From positions 62,001 to 126,000 of the forward strand of contig JAJFLA010000026.1 of assembly GCA_021772935.1 (NCBI GenBank): a stretch of 64,000 nt of DNA, in the 5' to 3' direction. This stretch comes from Gammaproteobacteria bacterium (GTDB lineage: Bacteria > Pseudomonadota > Gammaproteobacteria > Xanthomonadales > SZUA-36). Below, piece after piece: positions 7,779-16,680 of the stretch (the stretch's first letter is position 1; each line of letters opens with the position of its first letter). A program made the position numbers and the translations under genes. The notes under the pieces are model-generated. The model was not told where the DNA came from, did not search any database, and saw only the letters and a list, made by a program, of their open reading frames with translations.

Positions 7779-10010
7779 TTACTTTGCTCCCAGTGAACGG
7801 ATGTAATCGACTACTGCAGCGATTTCTTCTTCACTCAATACGTTTTCCCAGGCAGGCATGCCTACACTTATCCGGCCACTTTTCACGGTCTGGATTACAG
7901 CTTCAGGACCGGTGAGTTGCACCAGGGAGTTGTTAACCAGCCTGGGCCCCTCATTACCTACACCCTTTGAGCCATGGCAAACGGCACAATTCGCGACGTA
8001 AATCTGCTCACCGGTCGTTGGTCGCTGCGTAATAACTTGTACATTTTTGCTTCGACCTCTTGCCTGATCAAGATCGAATTCGACCCTCGAGGCAAACACC
8101 GTATCAATACCGTAACGCCCATCGCCACCGCTCATAAATGGGATACCATCACCATCACTATCCATGTTTCCTGCTCGAACCTGTTCGATACTTTCACCGG
8201 TATAAATGTCTTCCGCCTGCATTAGACCGCTCGCGTCCACGCTTTGTACAAAGAATTTTTTAAATCTGTCCAACAGCTCGATATCTCCGTCGATCAGAAT
8301 AATTTCACGTAGTGCAGCCAGTGCTGCTGCGACATCGGTTGGGGTATAAGAAACGTGGCTATCTGCTGCCTTATTTCTGTACAACCATGTATTTTTATCC
8401 CAAAAATCACTATTCCAAACCTTACTGGTTTTGCGGGCAGCTTCCAGGTAAGCAGTATCATGACTGATCTCAAAAGCCGCCAATAAAGCCCGAATTGCAA
8501 AGGCCTGGCTAGTCATATCACGGTGCCCGTGGGGTGTGGCATTTGGCACTTCATATTGCTGAACATAAGAGCCATCATCAGCGGCAACACGCACCAGAAA
8601 ATCTGCCTGTCGACGAAGCAATGCTTCGGCACGTTGTTGTATTGATGGATCCAGGTCCATGGTTTTTACATAATTGGCAAGCGCAACCACGGCGGTGGAC
8701 AGGTCTGTCAGAGAAACCCTGGAGCCACTACCCCCTTTCGGTGTCCACTCAGAGACCAATACTCCCGCAACGCTATGCATCTTCTCTATATTCACGAACA
8801 TCGTGTTTGCCAGCCCTTGTGCAAGCAAAGCATATTTTTGTTCCATCACACTACCGTCGTAAGGCGTTTGATAACCAAATACCTGGTTCCAGTTATCTTG
8901 TTTACGCGGGTTTGAAAAATCGAAAAACTCCGTGGTCGCCCACAACCAGGAAGCCTGATCCCACAAGTGACTGCTTGAATCTTTTACTTTGAAATCATAT
9001 TGTCGGACGGGCAGATCACTCATGTATATCAGCGTAGGCTTTATTTCATGTGGCAGATAACGGAGCGTTGAATCTGACTGGTATCGAGTCGGATCAATAC
9101 CGGTCAGTTTGTTGGTTTCAGGATCATTAAAAAAGGCTGCTTTACCCAATAGCATTGAAGATACTGCTTCCAAGGTCAGAATCGAGCCTCGCAGGCCATC
9201 TTCTGCATTGTTGCCGAGGAAAATTTCCCCAGGAAAATCGTCGTCCATGTGATTACGACGCAAAAAGAATTTGGCCCACAACACTTTCTTTAACATGGCT
9301 TGCGCAACACCACCCATGTCGATGGTTTTGTCCATGCGCCCGTGACCCCAGCGCAATGACTCAAAATCAATTAGATAGTTTGGCCTGCCGTTGGCTGCGG
9401 CGGCGATATCAACAGGTCTGACCAGATGCGGGTCCGCTGCTCGAAACTCCACCATCAGTGGTACAGAATTTTCAAACTTCTGCGGCATACCGGAACGACT
9501 CAAATATGATGTAATGACATCGGTGAGCAATATGTCTTTATTTGAGACTGCAAGTTCACCCCGGTTTCTGCCAAATACATTGTGACGGGTTGCCGCCCGC
9601 GCTCGTAAATCCACGTAAGGACCATGGATCACACCTATACCCATCCTGCCTCGCGCAGTTGCTGACATGAGGTTGTAGCGGGAATACCAATAAGCCTCAA
9701 CATTGGTTAGAAAAGAGAACTGTAAATCATGAGCAATCGGCAGCTGTTTTTCACTCGCCCGCAAGAAAAACTCGGTGCCGGACAGGTAAATCTCATTGGC
9801 CAGATACATGGCTTCATTGGTGTTGAAACGACGATCTACAGCTACTCCGGTAACGCCACTTCGCAAGCTTGAAAGATCGACTTGTTCATTGGTTTGAACC
9901 ACACGCACGCGCCGACCGTCTGGTCTGGACACATAGTCAAATGCGGACACACTGTCAATCCAGCCCAACACAAGCAACAACAAAACAGTTAATCCCGAAC
10001 GGTAATTCAC
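7779..10010 (-). CDS. Large periplasmic protein with C-terminal cytochrome c domain
   Basis: 743 residues. A signal peptide ends at about residue 23 (VSA). Residues 24-650 form a long domain I do not recognise. Its middle and later parts (for example SLTDLSTAVVALANYV, MTSQAFAIRALLAAFEISHDTAYLEAARK, SYTPTDVAAALAALREI) have the paired-helix rhythm of alpha/alpha-toroid proteins. Residues 664-743 are a class I cytochrome c: haem-binding C675-A-V-C678-H679 and the probable axial Met718 (GMPAW). The start overlaps the stop of the preceding cytochrome-barrel gene by four bases, so the two are translated together. I infer that the large domain oxidises or binds a substrate and passes electrons to its haem; the substrate is unknown. 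Confidence 0.75.
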   Translation of the reverse strand: MNYRSGLTVLLLLVLGWIDSVSAFDYVSRPDGRRVRVVQTNEQVDLSSLRSGVTGVAVDRRFNTNEAMYLANEIYLSGTEFFLRASEKQLPIAHDLQFSFLTNVEAYWYSRYNLMSATARGRMGIGVIHGPYVDLRARAATRHNVFGRNRGELAVSNKDILLTDVITSYLSRSGMPQKFENSVPLMVEFRAADPHLVRPVDIAAAANGRPNYLIDFESLRWGHGRMDKTIDMGGVAQAMLKKVLWAKFFLRRNHMDDDFPGEIFLGNNAEDGLRGSILTLEAVSSMLLGKAAFFNDPETNKLTGIDPTRYQSDSTLRYLPHEIKPTLIYMSDLPVRQYDFKVKDSSSHLWDQASWLWATTEFFDFSNPRKQDNWNQVFGYQTPYDGSVMEQKYALLAQGLANTMFVNIEKMHSVAGVLVSEWTPKGGSGSRVSLTDLSTAVVALANYVKTMDLDPSIQQRAEALLRRQADFLVRVAADDGSYVQQYEVPNATPHGHRDMTSQAFAIRALLAAFEISHDTAYLEAARKTSKVWNSDFWDKNTWLYRNKAADSHVSYTPTDVAAALAALREIILIDGDIELLDRFKKFFVQSVDASGLMQAEDIYTGESIEQVRAGNMDSDGDGIPFMSGGDGRYGIDTVFASRVEFDLDQARGRSKNVQVITQRPTTGEQIYVANCAVCHGSKGVGNEGPRLVNNSLVQLTGPEAVIQTVKSGRISVGMPAWENVLSEEEIAAVVDYIRSLGAK

Positions 10011-11578
10011 GAGCCTTCTCCCTTACGGTACAAACCGGAAGCAAATGTGTATTGGAAATTCAACCTGATCACCGAAGAAGGTGACGGGCCCAAATCTGGT
10101 TTGCCGACCCGAAACAGCGCACTCAAGGTCAGACGAAAAAGCGGATTGGGTATCGCAATCAAACTAACACCTGCAAGCTGTGTCGCCCCACCGCTAAAAG
10201 AAGGACGGTTAACCGTCATTGGTGGCATCATCGGTGGCATGGTTGGCACCGCCATCAAGCCAGCATAAGAATCTTTTTGCTGATCGCTATACACGTATGA
10301 AAAATCAACCGACAAGCGATCTCCAATTAGTGGTTTCACCAGGCTTGCAAACACAGTCACCTTATCGCCAGGGTCCACACCCTTGTCTGCGGGTCTGAAT
10401 TCATACAAGCCACCCATATGTACCGATCCACGACCCATGAAGGAATTACCTTCAAAAACGCGGGTCGCAAACATGCCCAAGGAACCACCCAAGGTGCCCA
10501 GACCGGGTTGTAATGGTGCCGGCAAGCGGCCGTCATCAGAGAAGCGTCGGAAAGTGCCATCAGCACTACCGGCAATCGGCATTCCATTGCTATCAACAGC
10601 GGGCAATGGCAGCAGCATGTTCATTCCATTGATATTGACCGTTGTGCGTGGATTGAATCGCTCACTATTGGAGCCGTTGGGGAGCCGTAGTGCAGCCACA
10701 CCGGCAAAACTGAAGTGATGGTTTCCCTGGTCAAAGAACTTTTTCTTCAAAAACACCTGTACATCACCAAACTCCGATGTACTGCCGCTCGGAAATACTG
10801 AGACTGGATCAAGGAAACCGGGATTCAGTTGTTGATGCACACTGGAACTGATAAAGGGGACATTAACACGCAAGGTGTAATTATTATTCAGGCCCAAAAA
10901 GAAATCCAAATCGACAAAATTGCGTTCCAATTCAAAATCAACAAAACGCGCACCAATCTGATCTTGTCCGGCAACATCACCTTCGTCGATTGTTTTAAGC
11001 TCGCGAAAAGACATTGAGGAGCGCATTGCACCTGGCGGCAGAACAAAAGCCGACTGGGTAAACGCAGGCTCGTAGAGTGGCGGAATAAAACTTTGAATCT
11101 GATCCTGCAAATTAAAACGTTGCTCATCAACATATGAATCCTCGGTACCAAGCCGTAAAAATTCATTTTCAGGTGAGTCAGGGTTTAGTTCAGGGGTTGC
11201 AAAAGCTGGAGTAAATTCACTGACGATCTGGTTGTTGGTCGTTACCGGTCTTTCACCAGCGCGTTTGGATTCAAGAAAAAACACAAGTCGAGCACGTTCG
11301 TCATCGGTCAGGTGCATATTTGGCATCTGTGTGCCCGGTTTTACTGCCTCAGGGTCACGCAGCCATGTATACAACCACGCAGCGGTATAACGATCACCAA
11401 CTGTATCAAGTGATGGCCCGGCCTGACCGCCCTGACCATTGATCGAGTGGCAACTGTTGCAGGCTTTAGAAACGAACAGTTCTTGCCCCGACAATTCCGA
11501 TGCTTCTGCTATCACCCCAAATTGCAGTAGAACGATTAGAGCAATTAAACCGATCAAAAAATTATATCGGACTTTCAT
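10007..11578 (-). CDS. Cytochrome c domain joined to a predicted outer-membrane beta-barrel
   Basis: 523 residues; GGAGG precedes the ATG. A signal peptide ends near residue 27. Residues 30-106 are a monohaem cytochrome c: C40-N-S-C43-H44, with probable axial Met in GTQMPNM (85 or 88). After a linker, residues about 205-513 alternate polar and hydrophobic residues as in a barrel. They contain the pattern of the Phenol_MetA_deg/transporter family (DVQVFLKKKFF then FAGVAALRLPNGS) and end in an aromatic-rich strand (IRLNFQYTF), with a short hydrophilic tail. A single-chain haem-plus-porin recalls Cyc2 of iron oxidisers, but the haem domain is longer and the barrel differs. It leads a two-gene operon. 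Electron transfer across the outer membrane is inference. Confidence 0.75.
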   Translation of the reverse strand: MKVRYNFLIGLIALIVLLQFGVIAEASELSGQELFVSKACNSCHSINGQGGQAGPSLDTVGDRYTAAWLYTWLRDPEAVKPGTQMPNMHLTDDERARLVFFLESKRAGERPVTTNNQIVSEFTPAFATPELNPDSPENEFLRLGTEDSYVDEQRFNLQDQIQSFIPPLYEPAFTQSAFVLPPGAMRSSMSFRELKTIDEGDVAGQDQIGARFVDFELERNFVDLDFFLGLNNNYTLRVNVPFISSSVHQQLNPGFLDPVSVFPSGSTSEFGDVQVFLKKKFFDQGNHHFSFAGVAALRLPNGSNSERFNPRTTVNINGMNMLLPLPAVDSNGMPIAGSADGTFRRFSDDGRLPAPLQPGLGTLGGSLGMFATRVFEGNSFMGRGSVHMGGLYEFRPADKGVDPGDKVTVFASLVKPLIGDRLSVDFSYVYSDQQKDSYAGLMAVPTMPPMMPPMTVNRPSFSGGATQLAGVSLIAIPNPLFRLTLSALFRVGKPDLGPSPSSVIRLNFQYTFASGLYRKGEGS

Positions 11579-11972
11579 TCCATACCTCCATTACAAGAAA
11601 ACAACGTGTCTTCAGATGGGGCGCGATAGTAGCTTCACTTGAAGCCATGTTCAATTGATCTAGGTCACTTAAATGGACTTAAATAGTAAATAATTTCAAA
11701 TACTTAGAAATACACCAATAAATCGTTATTAAGTGAAATAAAACCTTGCACAGACCGGTCTCTATAGGGTTAAGGCAGTGTTGGTATCCCGTTTAAACTT
11801 AAAGACTACCTGAAGCTGGTGGATTGAGGTGACAGAAAAATCAAACACAACAAGCGGGGATATATCCCTGTTCACACACCATCCAATCTGGCAAGGCTCA
11901 GGATTGCACCCGGGTAAAATATAATACAGACTACGCCGAACATGAACGGCAGAGAAATCATTCTCCAGACTG
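11579..11972. other. Divergent regulatory region between the cytochrome operon and a membrane-protein gene
   Basis: No coding frame is supported. It carries an FNR/ANR-like site at 11655-11668, an AT-rich block at about 11680-11750, a 12-base palindrome GGGATATATCCC near 11860, and a TATAAT at 11920-11925 that could be the -10 of the plus-strand gene starting at 11973 (no good -35 at 17 bases). Confidence 0.55.
11655..11668 (-). promoter_or_regulatory. Possible FNR/ANR-family binding site
   Basis: TTGATCTAGGTCAC resembles the family consensus TTGAT-N4-ATCAA/GTCAA: the left half is perfect and the right half has three of five. It lies about 77-90 bases upstream of the cytochrome operon start, which fits oxygen-responsive control of a haem protein. 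A single partial match, so only suggestive. Confidence 0.35.
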
Positions 11973-12440
11973 GTGCCAAACGGTATGGATAACTACATTC
12001 CATTTATTCTGATTCCATTTATCGGCTGGGGTGTCAGACACTTTTTAATTAAAAAGCATGACTACACGACTCTCAAGAAGTGGACCCTTGGCATCGGAAT
12101 TTCGGCATACTTTCTAACCGAGATGGCACGTAGTTTTTACCGGCCCTACATCTATGCCAACGACATTAACGATTGCTTCATTGCCGATACAGTGGGGAAC
12201 TCCCTCGGCACAGTAACTGCCATTTTTATGATTATCACGATGGCTGGTAAGGGTAGTAGATGGGACTGGATACTGGTTGCAATCGTGCTCGCCGGTCTCG
12301 TCGCCTACGAACTGACAAATCTGACAGGGCACCACCCGTTTGACGCCAACGATGTAATAGCGACACTGCTCTTCGGCACAATATCAGCCCTGATGTACGC
12401 GGGAATACTCTCTCGTTACAGTGGTGTGACAAAACAATAA
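11973..12440 (+). CDS. Small multi-span membrane protein of unknown function
   Basis: 155 residues from the ATG at 11973; an in-frame ATG at 11985 is an equal candidate. I recognise no family with certainty. It shows about four hydrophobic segments (IPFILIPFIGWG, LGIGISAYFLTEM, LGTVTAIFMIITM, ILVAIVLAGLVAYEL) and a last one near the C-terminus (ATLLFGTISALMYAGIL). The pattern of polar residues between helices (TGHHPFDANDVIATLLFG) is reminiscent of VanZ-like proteins, but this is weak. It stands alone, divergent from the cytochrome operon and convergent with a thioesterase gene. Confidence 0.6.
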   Translation: MPNGMDNYIPFILIPFIGWGVRHFLIKKHDYTTLKKWTLGIGISAYFLTEMARSFYRPYIYANDINDCFIADTVGNSLGTVTAIFMIITMAGKGSRWDWILVAIVLAGLVAYELTNLTGHHPFDANDVIATLLFGTISALMYAGILSRYSGVTKQ

Positions 12441-12518
12441 CATTTCTGGCAAGAGCCAAGCCTGGTGTAGTGTATCGAACTAAGTGTGTTTACTTGTTAT
12501 TCGCGACTTTGCCTAAGA

Positions 12519-12941
12519 TCACTCGGTGTCACGCAACAAGGCTGTACATTTTTCTTTTATATCCTCTGGAAAAGAGCAAGATTTTCTTACTATTGCATCA
12601 ATGTGCACTCCAACCAATTCAGACGTGGCCACCTCCTGTCCCGTTTCAGCGTTATACATGATATGCAGAAACCTGACCGCTTTATCCTTTAGCTCGAGAA
12701 ACTTTGACTTAATAAGCAGTAAATCACCAGATTTGACCTCTGCTTTGTATTTTGTGATTTGCTCAACTGCAGCCATGCCTTTTTTAGTGGCGTCAATATA
12801 TGCTGCAGTTACACCCACCGTCGACATCAAATGCCAGGTGGCTTCATCAAATTTAGCGGTATACCACTGAACATTCATATGCTCCATATGATCCAGTTGA
12901 TGCGGGTAAACCACACCCCGGTACGTTTCAATCATAATCAT
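12519..12941 (-). CDS. Hotdog-fold acyl-CoA thioesterase (4-hydroxybenzoyl-CoA thioesterase family)
   Basis: 140 residues, normal length for the family. The N-terminal motif YPHQLDHMEHMNVQWYTAKFDEATW matches the active-site helix region of 4HBT/YbgC-like enzymes, which hydrolyse acyl-CoA thioesters; the usual catalytic Asp lies in this segment. The later KSGDLLLIKSKFLELKDKAVRFLH strand pair is also typical. AAGGA is better spaced for the second ATG at 12935 than for 12941. It is convergent with the small membrane-protein gene, with no operon partner, so the acyl substrate cannot be inferred. Confidence 0.85.
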   Translation of the reverse strand: MIMIETYRGVVYPHQLDHMEHMNVQWYTAKFDEATWHLMSTVGVTAAYIDATKKGMAAVEQITKYKAEVKSGDLLLIKSKFLELKDKAVRFLHIMYNAETGQEVATSELVGVHIDAIVRKSCSFPEDIKEKCTALLRDTE

Positions 12942-13124
12942 TCCTTAAGACGCCCTTATTTCTTGCCTTCAGTATACATGCGCCACTGGCCGGAAATATC
13001 CCGCGCACTCACGCCTGACAAAACTTAATGAGATGCCGGTACAAACCGGAATAAAGTGGGATCATTATTGGATGCCAAACAATTCGGAGCCCAAAACATC
13101 AGCAGGACTTGTTTTTGATTCGAT

Positions 13125-13144
13125 TACTGTATATATATACAGTA
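13125..13144 (+). promoter_or_regulatory. LexA (SOS) box, perfect palindrome
   Basis: TACTGTATATATATACAGTA is a perfect 20-base dyad and fits the gammaproteobacterial LexA consensus CTGT-N8-ACAG exactly. Its last base is the A of the imuC start codon at 13144. A -35-like TTGTTT (13109-13114) and -10-like TATATA (13132-13137) at 17-base spacing put the box on the promoter itself. Confidence 0.92.
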
Positions 13145-16100
13145 TGGAATCATCTTGCAAATCTAACGACTACGCTGAATTGGTTTGCACCAGCAACTTC
13201 ACCTTCCTCAATGGGGCTTCACACCCCCAGGAACTGGTCGCACGTGCCGCTGAACTGGGATATTGCGCCATTGCGCTAACTGACGAGTGTTCGCTGGCTG
13301 GTATTGTGCGTGCCTTTGAGGAAGCTCGGCGTTGTAAACAGCAAGGACAGGCTATCGAACTCATATCCGGTAGCCTGTTCAGGCTGGAAAATGGTTCACG
13401 GCTGGTGCTACTGGCCGAAGACAACACCGGTTACGCACAATTGTGCACGCTGATTACACGAGGCCGACGCAATGCCCCCAAGGGCAGCTATGCATTGCCG
13501 GACAGTGCTTTTGAGAACAAGCTCGACCATTGCCTGGCATTGTGGCTACCCGATATTCAGAACAATGAATCTGAAAAAAATGGCTTTGAAGACAATCTAC
13601 TAAGCGCACACTGGTTGGCCACGCACTTTCCCGAACGAAGCTGGCTGGCAGTTAATCTCAACCTGGGCCCTGATGACAGCTCACGATTGGCACAACTGAT
13701 CGGTATTGCTGAAGCCACCGGATTGCCAGTGACGGCCTCTGGTGATGTGCAAATGCATACCCGTTCACGACGTATGTTGCACGATTTACTGGCAGCCATC
13801 CGGCATGGTTGTAGCCTGCCGGAGCTGGGTTACCGCGCCCTACCCTGCGGTGAACGACACCTGCGTAACCGGCATCGTCTGGGCACACTGTACCGCCGGG
13901 AATTGCTGGATGAATCCGTGCGCATTGCGCAGCGCTGTCATTTCCGTCTGGACCAATTATGTTACCGCTACCCGCGTGAGGTTGTACCACAAGGTATGAG
14001 CAGTGCTGCTCATTTGCGGGATCTGACCGAAGCCGGTATCAGACAACGCTGGCCAGCCGGTATCAAGACAAAATTACGCCAACAGATTGAACACGAGTTG
14101 AGACTGATTACCTCGCTGAGCTATGAATCATATTTCCTGACGGTACATGATATTGTCCAGTTCGCACGCAGCCAAAATATCCTTTGCCAGGGGCGTGGCT
14201 CCGCTGCCAATTCCGCGGTCTGTTATTGTCTGGGTATTACCGAGGTCGACCCAGCACGGATGAACATGCTGTTCGAACGCTTTATCTCCCGCGAACGTGA
14301 TGAGCCACCGGATATTGATGTTGATTTTGAGCATGAACGCCGCGAAGAGGTTATCCAGTATATCTACCGAAAATACGGCCGTGAACGTGCTGCACTGGCA
14401 GCCACTGTGATTAGTTATCGACCACGCAGCGCCATTCGTGATGTTGGCAAGGCACTGGGTTTCAGCCCCGCTCAGCTTGACCAGTTGGCCCGCAATATAT
14501 CATGGTGGGATGAACCAGACCGTTTTGCCAAGCGGCTCGCAGAGCAGGGGCTGACAGCAAACGACCTGAAAGTCCGGCAACTGTTGTACCTGGTGCAAAG
14601 CCTGATCGGTTTCCCCCGTCACCTGTCGCAACATGTGGGTGGTTTTGTCATTTCTGAAAACACACTGGCATCGCTGGTGCCGGTAGAAAATGCTTCGATG
14701 GCAAACCGCACCGTCATCCAGTGGGACAAGGATGACCTGGAGACCCTGGGCTTGCTTAAAGTGGACTGCCTGGCGCTGGGTATGCTAAGTGCCATTCATC
14801 GTTGCCTGGACCTGGTTAATGATTTTTATAGTACCGATATGGGTCTCGCAGACGTACCTGCCGAAGACACCGAGACCTACGGTATGATCCAAAAAGCCGA
14901 CACCATTGGGGTATTCCAGATCGAATCTCGTGCACAAATGGCCATGTTGCCGCGCTTGAAACCCGCCTGTTTTTATGATCTGGTCATCGAAGTGGCTATC
15001 GTCAGACCCGGCCCCATACAAGGCAACATGGTGCATCCCTACCTTCAACGTCGACGTGGGCTGGAGACAGTTAAGTACCCGTCAAAAGCGCTGCAAAAAG
15101 TACTTCAACGTACACTGGGGGTACCTATTTTCCAGGAACAGGTGATGCAAATTGCCATGGTGGCAGCAGGTTTCAGTGGCTCGGAAGCGGATATGCTGCG
15201 TCGTTCAATGGCCGCGTGGGCGCGGCGTGGCGGTATGGAGCATATGCGCAAGCGCCTGCTCAACGGTATGCTGGAACGGGGCTATCAACGTAATTTCGCA
15301 GAACAGATATTCGAACAAATAAAGGGCTTTGGGGAGTACGGCTTCCCCGAGTCACACGCCGCCAGTTTTGCCTTGTTGGTATACGTGTCCGCATGGTTGA
15401 AATGCCACCACCCCGCAGCATTTACCTGCGCCCTTTTGAATTCACAGCCCATGGGGTTTTACCAGCCAGCACAACTGGTACAGGATTTACGCCGACACGG
15501 TGTAGTCGTGTTACCCGTAGACATCCGTTACAGCAAATGGGATTGCGCACTTGAGCCCTGTGCCAAAAACACAGCTCAGTTTCGTCTCGGCTTCCGTTTG
15601 CTCAAGGGACTGGGGCAACAAACTGCCGAACGTATTACCACCGCCCGTAAAAGCAGGCTGTTTACCGATACACAAGATCTTTGTAGCCGCGCGAACTTGA
15701 ACCGGCGCGAACTTGCCGCACTGGCAGAAGCCGACACGCTCCGTGGCATTGCAGGTCACCGGCACCGCGCACGCTGGGAAGTGGCGGCAACCGAAAAACA
15801 AGCCGATGATTTACTCTGGGGTATCACCCGCAAAGACGATGAAGTCGCAATTCGCCCGGCAACCGAAAACGACAAGCTGCAGGCAGATTATGCTGCCACG
15901 GGACTGACGCTGGGACGTCACCCTGTCGCGTTGATACGTGGTGTTTTACGACAACGACGAGTCTGTACGGCACAGCAATTACTGCATTTGAATCACGGCA
16001 GCCATACACGCGCCTGCGGCCTCATCACTATGAGGCAACGTCCCATGACCGCCAACGGCACTATCTTTCTGACACTGGAAGATGAGACCGGATATGTCAA

Positions 16101-16281
16101 CGTGGTGGTTTGGCAACGTCTGTGGCAACGTCGGCGCAACATTATTCTTAACACATCGTTGATTGCCGTGGATGGTGTAATGGAAAGTGACGGTGAGGTG
16201 TATCACCTGATTGCCCGGCAGGTATATGATTTTGATGGCTTGATCAAAGGATTGAAAACACGTTCGCGGGATTTTTGCTGA
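13144..16281 (+). CDS. dnaE2: Error-prone DNA polymerase, DnaE2/ImuC
   Basis: 1045 residues from the ATG at 13144. It is the translesion paralogue of the replicative DNA polymerase III alpha subunit. The opening YAELVCTSNFTFLNGASHP is the DnaE2 form of the PHP domain start, unlike DnaE1. Further marks are GRGSAANSAVCYCLG, the catalytic PPDIDVDFEHERREEV, QHVGGFVIS, VAIVRPGPIQG, the MRRSMAAW-type segment and a C-terminal OB domain (TLEDETGYVNVVVW). The frame could extend back to ATGs at 13072 or 13033, but homology begins just after 13144. With that start no Shine-Dalgarno fits and the transcript may be leaderless. The usual partners imuA and imuB are not adjacent, so this copy stands alone under its own LexA box. 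Confidence 0.95.
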   Translation: MESSCKSNDYAELVCTSNFTFLNGASHPQELVARAAELGYCAIALTDECSLAGIVRAFEEARRCKQQGQAIELISGSLFRLENGSRLVLLAEDNTGYAQLCTLITRGRRNAPKGSYALPDSAFENKLDHCLALWLPDIQNNESEKNGFEDNLLSAHWLATHFPERSWLAVNLNLGPDDSSRLAQLIGIAEATGLPVTASGDVQMHTRSRRMLHDLLAAIRHGCSLPELGYRALPCGERHLRNRHRLGTLYRRELLDESVRIAQRCHFRLDQLCYRYPREVVPQGMSSAAHLRDLTEAGIRQRWPAGIKTKLRQQIEHELRLITSLSYESYFLTVHDIVQFARSQNILCQGRGSAANSAVCYCLGITEVDPARMNMLFERFISRERDEPPDIDVDFEHERREEVIQYIYRKYGRERAALAATVISYRPRSAIRDVGKALGFSPAQLDQLARNISWWDEPDRFAKRLAEQGLTANDLKVRQLLYLVQSLIGFPRHLSQHVGGFVISENTLASLVPVENASMANRTVIQWDKDDLETLGLLKVDCLALGMLSAIHRCLDLVNDFYSTDMGLADVPAEDTETYGMIQKADTIGVFQIESRAQMAMLPRLKPACFYDLVIEVAIVRPGPIQGNMVHPYLQRRRGLETVKYPSKALQKVLQRTLGVPIFQEQVMQIAMVAAGFSGSEADMLRRSMAAWARRGGMEHMRKRLLNGMLERGYQRNFAEQIFEQIKGFGEYGFPESHAASFALLVYVSAWLKCHHPAAFTCALLNSQPMGFYQPAQLVQDLRRHGVVVLPVDIRYSKWDCALEPCAKNTAQFRLGFRLLKGLGQQTAERITTARKSRLFTDTQDLCSRANLNRRELAALAEADTLRGIAGHRHRARWEVAATEKQADDLLWGITRKDDEVAIRPATENDKLQADYAATGLTLGRHPVALIRGVLRQRRVCTAQQLLHLNHGSHTRACGLITMRQRPMTANGTIFLTLEDETGYVNVVVWQRLWQRRRNIILNTSLIAVDGVMESDGEVYHLIARQVYDFDGLIKGLKTRSRDFC

Positions 16282-16310
16282 TTGGTTTGCATGTGAACTG
16301 CGGTTATAAT
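16282..16310 (+). promoter_or_regulatory. Sigma-70 type promoter of the tandem cytochrome genes
   Basis: TTGGTT (16282-16287), 17-base spacer and a perfect TATAAT (16305-16310). It starts one base after the imuC stop codon and 37 bases before the first cytochrome ATG. Confidence 0.7.
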
Positions 16311-16346
16311 CGCCCGCTACTAATATTTCCTACTGTGATCATTCAT

Positions 16347-16679
16347 ATGTACTTTCAAAAAAACTTACTTACTTTACTCTTGTGCCTCGTATCGATAAAT
16401 GTTTTTGCGGCTGGAGACTACGAAACTGGAAAGATAAAGGCTTACACCTGCACTGGCTGCCATGGAATTGTCGACTATAACAATACTTACCCGACTTACC
16501 ATGTTCCCCGTATCGGCGGACAAAACATGGAGTACCTGGTTATCGCATTGCAGGCCTTCAAGTCAGGGCAACGCAAACACAAGAATATGACGCTGCAGGT
16601 TGAGGCTCTTTCGGATCAGGATATCGAGGATATTGCGGTATACCTTGCTGCGCAAACGAATAACCCGGGTGCTGAATAA
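16347..16679 (+). CDS. Small class I cytochrome c (c553/c4-like), first of a tandem pair
   Basis: 110 residues from the ATG at 16347, chosen because it begins a clear signal peptide (YFQKNLLTLLLCLVSINVFA, cleaved after AA near residue 22); upstream in-frame codons overlap the promoter. Haem site CTGCH, then a loop with PRIGGQNMEYLVIALQAFKSGQR and the probable axial Met in KNMTLQ. This is the c553/c4 pattern of soluble periplasmic electron carriers. One base separates its stop from the next gene, so the two are cotranslated and together resemble a dihaem c4 made as two chains. It probably feeds a terminal oxidase. Confidence 0.88.
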   Translation: MYFQKNLLTLLLCLVSINVFAAGDYETGKIKAYTCTGCHGIVDYNNTYPTYHVPRIGGQNMEYLVIALQAFKSGQRKHKNMTLQVEALSDQDIEDIAVYLAAQTNNPGAE

Positions 16680-16680
16680 A

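Noticed and set aside
13033-13143. N-terminal extension of imuC from upstream ATGs
   Set aside because: The extra 37 residues resemble no DnaE2 start and would put the LexA box inside the gene; kept only as an alternative.
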